Shown here in pieces: positions 1 to 9,500 of a stretch of 62,337 bases of DNA. The notes beneath the pieces were generated by a model that was not told the DNA's origin, did not search any database, and worked only from the letters and a program-made list of their open reading frames with translations. This stretch comes from Flagellimonas abyssi (GTDB lineage: Bacteria > Bacteroidota > Bacteroidia > Flavobacteriales > Flavobacteriaceae): contig NZ_JAHZSV010000031.1 in the NCBI RefSeq assembly GCF_019457905.1, positions 1-62,337 of the forward strand. The letters run 5' to 3'. How positions within the stretch are numbered: position 1 is the first letter of the stretch; the number at the start of each line of letters is the position of its first letter. Made by a program: the position numbers and the translations under genes.

Positions 1-69
1 TACTTCTAATCTTTTTCAGACAGAGTTCAGTTTACAGTCTCTCATAAGTCGCAACCTACTTCTTGGATT

Positions 70-1092
70 TCAGTAGCCCATGTCCTCACCTGCACCTCTG
101 GCCTTATCAATGCCCCTTCCAAGGGCTTTGATGATCTTGGCTGCCATTTGCACTTTATTGGTCGGTATACTGGGTGCCTTTAAACCCATCGTTTTTAGCA
201 GTTTGAAGGCCATTTCCTTTTCCTTGGTGGGCAATCCCATGACCTTGGCAAAGAACTTCCCCGGTTCCTTGGCATGAGCCTTTCTCCCAACATAGGATTC
301 CACATAGTTCCTCTTGAACCCCGTCGTCCTGTCAAAGGTCTTTTCTGCTGCTTGGTAAAAGCTGTCCCTATCAAATCCCCTCTTGATGGTTTTTCCATTC
401 AGTTCCACTTCGGATGCCTTGTGCTTGGCCATAGGGGAAAGTGTATAGGTGTTCGTCATGTCCCTTCTACTGACTATGATATGGATATGGGTCTGTGGCC
501 CTTCTTTTTGCATCCCTGCGGCCACTAGCTGTCCGTTCTGTTTGTGCGGGGCCAATCTTTCTTGCTCTTTGATTCTTTTTTCAAGCTCATTGACATTCCC
601 AATGGATTCGCCCCGTTCCACCTTCCGTATCTCGTTCCTGAGCCGTGCTATCCTCCTTCGATAAGGAGCATTCTCCTGCACCTGTTTGTCAAAGCCCCGA
701 TAGGTGCGTTCATGTTCTATCTTGGCATAATATTTCAGGTTCTCGGCCTTGACCTCTTGGTTGCGATGGAAACTCTTGGCATAATCCTCCATAAGTTTCC
801 TTGTGTATTCCCTTAACAGGTTTGGGTCCTTTCCGATGGCATTCAATTCCCTTTTATTTGGACTGACCACTATGGAATAGAACTTTGGGTCTTTCTGCCT
901 TAGTTTTGCCGTATTGGCATCTATTTCATCAATGACCGTTTGAGGGCTTACGCTGTCGTTTTCTTGGTCAAAGAATGCCTGCCTGTGTTCAGGCAATCTA
1001 TCTTGGTTCTCCTTTTCCAGGTAGTCCACATAATTCCCCACACTGGAGTTATAGGTACTGCCCGTTTTCTGTGCTGAGATGGTAAGGTACAT
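70..1092 (-). CDS. Relaxase, MobB/BtgB-type mobilization protein (DUF5712-like)
   Basis: A 340-residue protein that would nick oriT and stay attached to the transferred strand. It carries a THIHIIVSRRD segment (residues 201-211) that matches the His-x-His metal-binding motif of relaxases. The preceding part (about 110-185) is rich in charged heptads and probably helical. It lies 5 bp downstream of a BfmA/BtgA-type gene on the same strand, the gene order seen in Bacteroidota mobilization modules. The start is an ATG giving MYLTISAQ. The family assignment comes from recognising the sequence pattern; the nicking Tyr was not located with certainty (Y3 and Y14 are candidates). Confidence 0.83.
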   Translation of the reverse strand: MYLTISAQKTGSTYNSSVGNYVDYLEKENQDRLPEHRQAFFDQENDSVSPQTVIDEIDANTAKLRQKDPKFYSIVVSPNKRELNAIGKDPNLLREYTRKLMEDYAKSFHRNQEVKAENLKYYAKIEHERTYRGFDKQVQENAPYRRRIARLRNEIRKVERGESIGNVNELEKRIKEQERLAPHKQNGQLVAAGMQKEGPQTHIHIIVSRRDMTNTYTLSPMAKHKASEVELNGKTIKRGFDRDSFYQAAEKTFDRTTGFKRNYVESYVGRKAHAKEPGKFFAKVMGLPTKEKEMAFKLLKTMGLKAPSIPTNKVQMAAKIIKALGRGIDKARGAGEDMGY

Positions 1093-1097
1093 GGCTG

Positions 1098-1682
1098 TTA
1101 TCTTAAATGGTGCTTTAATTTCTCAAACTCCTCGATGTCCACATTAATCTTGAGATAGGGTTTGCCCATAATAGGCTGCACCTTTTCAACGCTGTTGAGG
1201 ATTTCATTGCAACGCTTTTTATAGCCTTCAAATTCACGGAGTATTCTCTCGTGCTCCACTTTTGGAACGGTGTTCCTAGGCTCCAAAAAGTCCATTCGCT
1301 CTTCCTGAATCTTGACGGGTTCACGTTTAGGCTTCCTCCCATCCTTTACATAGGCCTCATAAAGTATCAACATCATTTCATAGGTGGGCCGGATACTGGT
1401 CTTTTCCATATTCTTGATAATGGCGATGAGCCTATCAAATTTTTTCATCATCTGACGCTCCAATTTTTTGATACCATCAAGGATGATCTTTGTTCCCTCC
1501 CCAAAAGGGTCAAGGTTGTTCTCCTTAAAGTATTGTATCATTCCATCCAACACCTCACTATGCGATTTGCCGAACCTTTTGGAATAGCTCCGAAAACGAG
1601 TGGCCGTTTCCTTCTTTACGGTAATATTGGAATAACCACCGGTTCCTTTTTTTGTTCTACCGTTTGTAGATTGCTTTTCCAT
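1098..1682 (-). CDS. BfmA/BtgA-type mobilization accessory protein
   Basis: A 194-residue basic protein. Residues 15-50 (GGYSNITVKKETATRFRSYS and onward) look like a ribbon-helix-helix DNA-binding unit: a short strand, then helices with an SKRFGKSHSEVLDGMI pattern. Proteins of this type (BtgA, BfmA) bind oriT and help the relaxase in Bacteroidota mobilizable elements. The C-terminal half is helical and charged, with no catalytic motif. It sits just upstream of the relaxase with a 5 bp gap, so the two are probably one transcript. The name rests on sequence pattern and position. Confidence 0.75.
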   Translation of the reverse strand: MEKQSTNGRTKKGTGGYSNITVKKETATRFRSYSKRFGKSHSEVLDGMIQYFKENNLDPFGEGTKIILDGIKKLERQMMKKFDRLIAIIKNMEKTSIRPTYEMMLILYEAYVKDGRKPKREPVKIQEERMDFLEPRNTVPKVEHERILREFEGYKKRCNEILNSVEKVQPIMGKPYLKINVDIEEFEKLKHHLR

Positions 1683-1945
1683 AGGTGCGATTTTGTTTTT
1701 TAGTGAATTTGCGTCAATTTTTTCGTCAAAAATTTCCAGTGTTTACAGGGCTTCCCAAAGGGTTTACTGTAGATTTTGGAAAAGTCTACTGTAGCCCCTG
1801 TTTTTGCACAATGTTCCAAAATCCATTCAATCAACTGGTTTTCAACTTGTTGAAGACCCGAAAACAACCGTGATGGCGCAATCTGCGCATCACCCTCTTG
1901 CTATTCCCTACGTCCCGCAAGCGGGACCGAATGAATACAGCCTTA
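1683..1945. other. Candidate oriT/mobilization control region with hairpins
   Basis: This 263 bp gap between the integrase stop and the BtgA-type start holds several ordered repeats. A perfect 7-bp stem with a 2-nt loop lies at 1912-1927 (GTCCCGC-AA-GCGGGAC). A second stem, GATG(G)CGCA/TGCGCATC with one bulged base, lies at about 1872-1891. Two ACTGTAG repeats lie in the 1760-1800 stretch, bracketed by CAGGGCT and AGCCCCTG. An oriT is expected next to the mob genes, but no nick site was identified, and the hairpins could also serve to end the integrase transcript. Confidence 0.35.
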
Positions 1946-3181
1946 TCATCCTTCGGCTGCTTTTTTGGTCTGCATATGTTCTATCAGATTTTGCATGTCC
2001 TCCCCTATCTTATGTTCCAGAACCCTGGCATAGATTTGGGTAGTGGACAGTTTGGTATGACCGAGCATTTTTGAAACGGTTTCTATAGGGACTCCATTGG
2101 ACAAGGTTACCGTTGTTGCAAAAGTGTGCCTGGCCGAATGAAAGGTTATGGTTTTGTAAATACCACAGGCCTTGGCAATTTCCTTTAAATATTTGTTTGT
2201 CTTCTGGTTGGAGAGTACAGGGAGCACTTTGGTATCAGTCTCTGGACTGTCCCAATACTTTTCAATGATTTCCTTTGCTTTGGGCAATAGGGGCAGTTTT
2301 ACACTTTCCGATGTCTTTTCCCTTTTTGTATAAATCCATTGGTTTCCATCAATACCAAGTACCAGTTGGTTCTTTTCAAGTTCCCGGACATCGATATAGG
2401 ATAGGCCGGTATAACAGGCGAAAAGAAAACTATCCTTGACCTTTTCATAGCCTGCCCCAGTGAAGTCCGTTTCTTCAATGAGCCTAAGTTCCCTTTCCGT
2501 AAGGTAACTTCGTTCGGTTTTATGAAACCTGAGCTTATAGTTAATGAAAGGGTCTTTGTCCAACCATTCCAACTTAACGCCCAGCTTGATCATTTTCATC
2601 AAACGCTCTAAGTGTTTCATAGCCCCATTATTGGTACATTTCTTTCCCTTTTGGAGTTGTGGGCCGTTCAATAGATAGTGTTCAAAATCGGTAATGAACT
2701 TATAGTTCAATTGTTTCAATCGGATGTCGGGGAGTTTGTATTTGGTTTCCAAAAAACGAAGGAGATACTTTTTGGTCCCATAATAGTTCTTCATCGTTCC
2801 GGGGCGAAGCACACTCTTTTGTGTCTTGTTATGATACTCGATAAGTTCAAGCAAGGTATTATGTTGCTCGTCCTGTCCCAAATAACGGGCCTTAATGGCC
2901 TGTGCCGTGATTACCTTTTCTTCCCGCAACAATACCTTGTGGGTGTCCATAATTGCAGCATAGACCTCATCAAGGTAGCTGTTCAATAAACGGGCCTTGT
3001 GGGTCAGACCATGGAGCCTTCCCTTGTTTTCGTCCCATTCATTCACCGAAACATAGCGTTTCAGACTGATTTCTGCCCTCTTCCCATTGACGGTGATACG
3101 GGCATAAATGGTCAACTTTTGGGGATTATTTGAAATGTCCCGCGTGAAGAGAAGTACTTTTAAAGTGTTGGAATTGCGCAT
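1946..3181 (-). CDS. Tyrosine recombinase/integrase, IntDOT-like
   Basis: A 411-residue integrase with the three-part build of Bacteroidota conjugative-transposon recombinases. Residues 1-100 are an arm-DNA-binding domain, about 105-210 a SAM-like core-binding domain, and about 225-400 the catalytic domain. Visible catalytic residues are Lys in YTKREKT (about 286-289), His348 and Arg351 in FHSARHTF, His375 in LGHTKLS and the nucleophile Tyr384 in TQIYARV. The position normally held by the first catalytic Arg is Ser261 (ACYTGLSYIDV), as in IntDOT of CTnDOT. It probably integrates and excises the element at the neighbouring tRNA-Pro. The ATG at 3181 gives MRNSNTLKV, a usual start for the family. 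Confidence 0.93.
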   Translation of the reverse strand: MRNSNTLKVLLFTRDISNNPQKLTIYARITVNGKRAEISLKRYVSVNEWDENKGRLHGLTHKARLLNSYLDEVYAAIMDTHKVLLREEKVITAQAIKARYLGQDEQHNTLLELIEYHNKTQKSVLRPGTMKNYYGTKKYLLRFLETKYKLPDIRLKQLNYKFITDFEHYLLNGPQLQKGKKCTNNGAMKHLERLMKMIKLGVKLEWLDKDPFINYKLRFHKTERSYLTERELRLIEETDFTGAGYEKVKDSFLFACYTGLSYIDVRELEKNQLVLGIDGNQWIYTKREKTSESVKLPLLPKAKEIIEKYWDSPETDTKVLPVLSNQKTNKYLKEIAKACGIYKTITFHSARHTFATTVTLSNGVPIETVSKMLGHTKLSTTQIYARVLEHKIGEDMQNLIEHMQTKKAAEG

Positions 3182-3269
3182 AATACATAACTTTTGGGTT
3201 TGACAAAACAGGTTTGCAAAACACCCATGAACAGCGTCAAACGCTATCTAAATTATGCACAATGAACGT

Positions 3270-3288
3270 ACCGAACCATTCACCGAAC
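3270..3288. repeat. Short direct repeat between integrase and tRNA (possible arm-type site)
   Basis: ACCGAAC occurs at 3270-3276 and again at 3282-3288, a 12-bp period, in the space between the integrase start and the tRNA end. Integrases with an arm-binding domain use short direct repeats in this position. Two 7-mers are weak evidence. Confidence 0.2.
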
Positions 3289-3334
3289 TCTACACCTTTT
3301 ATATGGTTTTAAATGAATTCAATTGAATGCAATA

Positions 3335-3375
3335 AAAACAAAAAGCACTGTCAATCAGTCAGTTGACAGTGCTTT
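3335..3375 (-). terminator. Rho-independent terminator after tRNA-Pro
   Basis: A perfect 13-bp inverted repeat, AAAGCACTGTCAA (3342-3354) and TTGACAGTGCTTT (3363-3375), has an 8-nt loop. On the minus strand it is followed by a T-rich run (TTTTTGTTTTTATT). It lies 24 bp beyond the tRNA 3' end and would end the leftward tRNA transcript before the integrase gene. Confidence 0.8.
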
Positions 3376-3398
3376 GATACCACCTATTTAGTGGTTCG

Positions 3399-3472
3399 TC
3401 GGGATGACTGGATTCGAACCAGCGACCACACGCACCCCATGCGTGTACGCTACCAGACTGCGCCACATCCCG
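3399..3472 (-). tRNA. tRNA-Pro (anticodon GGG)
   Basis: A 74-nt cloverleaf on the minus strand. The acceptor stem is CGGGATG/CATCCCG, the D arm GCGC...GCGT with the AGTCTGGTA loop, the anticodon stem CACGC/GCGTG around ATGGGGT (U33, anticodon GGG, G37), and the T arm carries GGTTCGAATCC. The discriminator is A and CCA is not encoded (CGA follows). It reads Pro CCC/CCU codons. The adjacent integrase and relaxase mark it as the integration target. A TATTTTTG box (plus-strand 3484-3491) lies 12 bp upstream and could be its -7 promoter element. Confidence 0.95.
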
Positions 3473-3586
3473 AAAAGGGATTGCAAAAATATAAATTTTG
3501 GTGATACTATCACCCAGCACAACTAAAACTTTTTTGGTGCTAAGTTAGTCCTTGTTGAAGTCATTTTTCAAGAACAGGACCTCCAC

Positions 3587-6500
3587 TTACTCCCTATATA
3601 GTGTAAAGTGGCCTACAAAGCGTTGTTTTTCAGTGTCGTTTGCATTTACCACGTACCAGTAGTCTCCTGTTGGAAGAGGTTTTCCATCATAGTTTCCGTC
3701 CCATTTTTTCACCTGGTCCAAATGTGCAACCACTCTACCATAGCGGTCATAGATAATCACATCTATATGTGGGAAGTATTCACGGTTCCCGGGATACCAA
3801 TAGTCGTTCATGTTATCACCGTCAGGAGTAAAGAAATTGGGCATTTCCGGCATTCCTTCAAAATTAAATGGCATTACAAGAGTGGCCTCACAACCATTTT
3901 GGTCACGCACCATAATGGTGATATTAGAATCTTGTATGATATTAAAGACATTCTCTTCACCAAAAGATTCTCCTTGGAAGAAGTACTCATAACCTCCAAA
4001 ACCCCCAGTTGCAATAGCCGTGACTTCATCAGGACCTGTTTTGGTCGCTTCCAAAGTCAGTGGCTCATAAGCTTCAACTTCAAACTCAACAAAGGTTACA
4101 CATCCGTTAGCATGATAAATGTAAACGGTGTGCCCTCCCGCTGGTAAATCACCAAAAATCCGCTGATTGGTAGCCATCTGTATGTCATCCACATCCAAAG
4201 AGAACAATAGATTTGACAATTGGGAACCATCCGCAATATTTATGGTGACCGTACTATTTGGGAATATACCCTCACAACCATACTCCACAACCGGTTCGGC
4301 AACAATATCCACACCTATTCCAATTTCAGCAATCACATTGGTCTGGCAACCATTGGCGTCACGAACAAAAACCACATAGGATTCACCCCCTTGAAGGTTA
4401 TCGAAGAACAGACTATCATTTTGTACAAAGTCTGCATCGTCCGCAGAATTTACACTTGTATAATAGGGTCCCGTTCCTCCGGTAACTTCAAGAATCATGC
4501 TACCGTCTCCATCTCCCATACAGGTTTCCGGGGTAGTTTCCACAACTCCAGCCAAAAGTTCCATAGGCTGTGTAATCTCTACCGTTCTGGTAATGGTACA
4601 ACCTAAATCATCCTGAATAATGATGTCATAGGTTCTCGGAGCCAAATCATTGAAGGTTTTCCTATTTGGATTGGCTGGGTCATCACCTTCGAAGAATTCA
4701 CTTAACGTATCGGAGATGGAATATCTTATCTGACCTGTTCCCCCACTTGCTTCAATAATAATCTGTCCGTTCATATCCCCTGCACACAATACAGGCACAG
4801 CTTCCAAATAATCCAACACCAATGGGTCTTTTGGTTCAATATCAATCGGGGTCGACATCACTTCACATCCACCACTCTGAGCATATACAAAGTATGTTCC
4901 GGGGTTAAGTTCCCTGAATATCCCTGAATCCTGGGTCGGGCGTACAATAGATGAAGCCGTCACAGGCAGCGTGTTGGAGTTGACCAAGGTATAGGTATAA
5001 TTTCCAATCCCACCAAAAGCTTCGGAACGAATGATTCCCGTGGCTTCACCTGCACAGTTGATGGTTGCATTGGTCAAATCTAGGTTGATGACCAATGGTG
5101 CAGCAGGGTCCAAAGAAACTAAGTTGGATGTTTCATAAGGACACCCATTGTCGTTTTGTACTTCGTATTGGAATGGACCTGCATCAGTACTAATATCCGC
5201 AGAAATTTGAACACTTGTCACACCTGCTCCGAAATCAACAAATACATCACTTGTTCCCGCTCTTCGGTAAGAATAATTGACTCCCGGTTCTGGATTGGTC
5301 ACTCTAAGTTCCATTAAACCTAGATTCCCACAACCAGGCGGTTGAAGCTCCCTCAATTCAGCAACCACTATTTCCGGATCTAAAATGGTTATCTCATCTG
5401 TTTGGGCGCTACAGTTCCAGCCATCAAAAATGGTAATCCTGTAGACCCCTTCGGACAAATTACCAAAACGAGGGGTAGTCTGTAAACCACTATTGGTACC
5501 GTCCGTAATTCTGTTTAATTGATATAGATAGTTTCCGGGTCCTTGACCACCTGCTTCGTTATAAGCCTCAATTATGGCATCGTTATCATTGTTACAGGCC
5601 AACGGACTCACAATACGAATATCCGCTGTAATATCTATTGGAGGTGGCAAGAATAAGTTTCCGCTAGATTCACAGCCTTCTATGTCTCTGACATTTACCG
5701 TATAGGTGTCGGTTGATAGATTTTCGAATACTGGATTGGTGTTTGGATAATCTACCACAATGGTTCCATCGGAAGCAACCAATTGGTATTCGTAGGTTCC
5801 CCATCCTCCATCTCCTGAAGCTGTGATCTCTCCCAAACCAGGCACATTACAGGTAACCGGGGAAGTTTGCAATAAGTCAACGGTGAGCCCCCTATCCGGA
5901 GATCGTACCGTGGTAACATTGCTGACGGTATCACAATATGGTGAATCCAAAGCTTCTATACGCACTACCAAGTTGCCTGCAGGAACATTTTCAATACGCT
6001 CTGGAGTGTTGATAGGTGAATTGGTATCGAAAGTACCGGTTATGCCCGTAGAAGTCTCTACCCCAGAATTATCTCGGGTGAACACTTCATAATTATATTG
6101 ACCATTATAATTATTGATATCCAAACTGATGACGCCATCCGAACCATTGAAACACATTACCGGTTCCACTTCGGCGATAACAGCTTCAATAGTATTATAC
6201 TCTGGCATATTGACGGTAGCCGTCAAATAAGTACATCCGCCACTTCCCACATCGGTAACCGCAAAAATGTAGTTGCCGGGCGTAGCAATATCCCAAGTGA
6301 CCCTATCACTTCCTCCTGAACTACGGGCAGGTTCGGAGCCCAAGGGCAGTATCTGCACTTCATAATCTCCAGGACCCTCGTTTACTATGATATCAATGGA
6401 ACCTGCGCTTACGCCACTTCCTGATGCATCACAGGTAATCGGATTCACATTGTAGCTGAAAGTAATATCTGTAGGAGTGTTGATGTTTACCGTATCGGTA

Positions 6501-9500
6501 ATTTCACATCCGTTTTGATCCCTTGCGGCAAGGACAATGGTCTGATTGGTTCCATTATCGATTACTTCAAAAGTGTTGCTTGTTTGAAAATTGGTTCCAT
6601 CAAATTGTGGGGTTCCATCATTCATACTGTACGTGAACGACCCCGACCCGGTAGCCGCTCCTGTTCCGTCACCATTGGTATCGGTGTATATTGTGATGGT
6701 TGCCGTACTAAATTGGTTGCTCGATGGATTACAACTGAACTCGGTATTGACCGCATTAATCTGAACTTGCGTAGGTTCGTCTATTATGATATCCCCTGAA
6801 CGATCGGTACATCCCCTATCGGAAACTACCTCAACTTGATAGGTTCCTTGTGGTAAATTATCAAAAAGATTGGTTAATTGCGGTCCTGCCACAATTGTTG
6901 ATGTTGAACCTTGGTACAATACATAGTTTATCGGGGTATCGGTAGCGGTTAACGGGTCCAATTCCACAGAAATGGTTCCATCATCAGCTCCAAAACAGGT
7001 GATATCGCTTTTTGGTGTGGCGGTAATAGCAGGTGTATCCACTGTGGAGACAATCACCTCAGCTTCATCGGAACATAAAGGACTTGTATTTGAATCCAAA
7101 TCCGTCACCAAGATATTGTAATCCCCGGGATCTACATTATTGAACACATTATTGGATTGAGGCAGCCCTATATCCGTTAGTGTAGCGGCATCCCTTAATT
7201 GATACCTAAAATTACCACTACCCCCCGTGGTATTCACGGTAATTACACCATCACCCGCATTACAAGTGGGATACGATGTTGCATCTGCTGAAATCGCGAA
7301 GAAATCAAATACCTCTGCTGTTACCGTGTTCGTACATCCGTTCCCGTCCCTTACGGTGATCACATAGCTTCCCGGATTAGGAACAACAAATGACGTACTT
7401 GATTGGAAACCGCTTCCAAGATCATATTGAAAAGTATTTTCTGGCTCCGGACCCGTTGTAAGTGGAGAAACAATATTGATTTGATACCCACTTGTGGCGG
7501 TACATTGATTTACCACGTCGATTACGGGGTCGGGAACGCCTGCTTCTTGGGTCACTGTAAGTGTGGTCATGGCGGTACAGCCATTGGCATCCTGTGCATA
7601 AAAATCGTAAGCTGCAGGGTATGGTCCTGGAACTTCAAAAGTAGTTTCCGATGTAAATGTGGATGGTGCTGCACCTCCATTTGGCACATAGGCATAACTG
7701 TATGGTTCCGTGCTTCCAAAGCCTCTTACCGTAACCAAAGCTCCTGCATTACAGGTAGCTTCCACAAAATTGTCGATGGCTATGGAGACGGAACTGATAT
7801 CGATGAAAGCTAAAGTACTTCCACTACATCCGTTGGTGTCGTCGGTAACAATGATTTGATAGTTTCCGGGAGCCAACCCTGTTACCGTTCCATTGTACGG
7901 TATGGTTTCACCAGTAAATGTATCTGTTGAAACGGTTGCCCCAGTATCCGTATTCTCGACGGTCACGGTAAAATTGCCCGGTGCCGAAATTCCAGAGACC
8001 TCATAGTCAATGGAACCGCTGCCCGCTACGTTACACGAAGCCGCCAATGATGTTGCGGTTACCGCAACAGGGTTAGTTGGACCGATGGGGTCAATTTCTT
8101 CAATATAGGTACAGCCGTTAGCATCCCTTACCTCTACAAAATAAGTGACTCCTGGAACCACTTGACCGGTTACATCAAAAATATCGTTGTTAGGGCCCTC
8201 TCCAAGTGTCCATGTCGGGTCTCCCACAAGTCTAAATTCATAAGGGTCGGTCCCCCCACTGGCCTGAACACGATATGGGAATGAAGTATCAGAACATATG
8301 GTTGGTTCTGCATTAATAGGTGTCAAATCCAATTGATTTTGGTCGATAACCACCTGAACGCGGTCCTCGCACCCAAGAGCATTGGTTACTACCACGGTAT
8401 AGTTCCCTAGTGGTAGGTTAGGAAAATTCACAGTTGTATTTGTGGTTCCTGTAGATGAACTTACGGTTCCACCAAATTCATCTACCAACACATAATCATA
8501 AGGTGCTGCACCACCAGAAGCTATATTCGCTTCAATAGATCCATAAACTTGATTAAATATTGATGAGCAAACGGCATCCGTAGGCGTGGCTGTGACTTCC
8601 AATGGGGCACTGGAACCTATGGTTACATCGTATATCGGGCTGATACATCCTCTGCTATCGCGAATTACAAAACCGGTATGTGTTCCCGCTCCATATCCTG
8701 AAAATATGTTCTGGCTGCCAAAGGTTGTCCCTCCATCATTACTGTATTCATAGGGAGGGATTCCTTGGGTGGTATCCGGAATCAATTCCACAATACCACT
8801 TGTATCATCCCCACATTGTGTGTCTGTTCCCACCACACTACCTGCAATGGTCTCAGGTGGCGAAATTGTCACGGTATTGGTTTCCGTGGTACAGCCTCGT
8901 GCATCGGTAATAGTAAATTGAAAGGTAGTATCAGAAATAATAGAACCATCATTCGGAATACTGTACACAAAGGAATTTCCTGTAATGTTGTTATTATCCG
9001 TAGTATATGGAGCACCGTTGATGCTCACTTCATAAGTACCATAATCGCCTGATGAGGTGTATCCATTGCTAATGTTTACCTGTATTTGACCAGGAGGTCC
9101 TGCACAATCCAGCTCTTGAATAGTTGTGGCACTCGCCATTAATTGAGGTTCGATAGTGGCGGTTATAGTATCCCTACAATCGTTGGCGTCCACCACCTCA
9201 ATGGTATAGGTTCCTGGTGTAAGGCCCGCAAAACTATTGCTTGCCCCCAATACACCATTGTTGATTCGATATTGGTAAGGTGCCAATCCGCCCGAAGCAT
9301 TTACCACAAGGGTAGCTGCTGTAAAGTTGTCATAACAAAAATCAGAAGCTCCCATATCCAATGTAAGGGTCGGAGCATCCAAACGAGTCAATGTAAAACT
9401 ATCGGTAACGGTACATCCGTTGGCATCGGTCACACTAACTTGATAGGTTCCTTCTTGTGAAAGATTGGAGAAGGTACTCCCGTTCTTTGGTCCTCTTGTG

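Larger units (their letters stand above)
1..3398. mobile_element. End of an integrated mobilizable/conjugative element at tRNA-Pro
   Basis: A relaxase, its accessory protein and a tyrosine recombinase lie together, all leftward, directly against the 3' end of a tRNA gene. This is the usual arrangement of an element that integrates by recombination into the 3' part of a tRNA. The tRNA stays intact at this end, so the recombination core should lie within its 3' part, around 3399-3420. The other attachment copy and the rest of the element are left of the window, so size and class (ICE or IME) cannot be fixed. No cargo genes are visible here. Confidence 0.65.

Noticed and set aside
3399..3420. 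A second copy of the tRNA-Pro 3' end as the other attachment site
   Set aside because: None was found in the window; it must lie to the left if it exists.
3500..3514. GGTGATACTATCACC hairpin as terminator of the giant gene
   Set aside because: The stem is only 6 bp and no T run follows directly on the minus strand. It overlaps the likely tRNA promoter zone instead.
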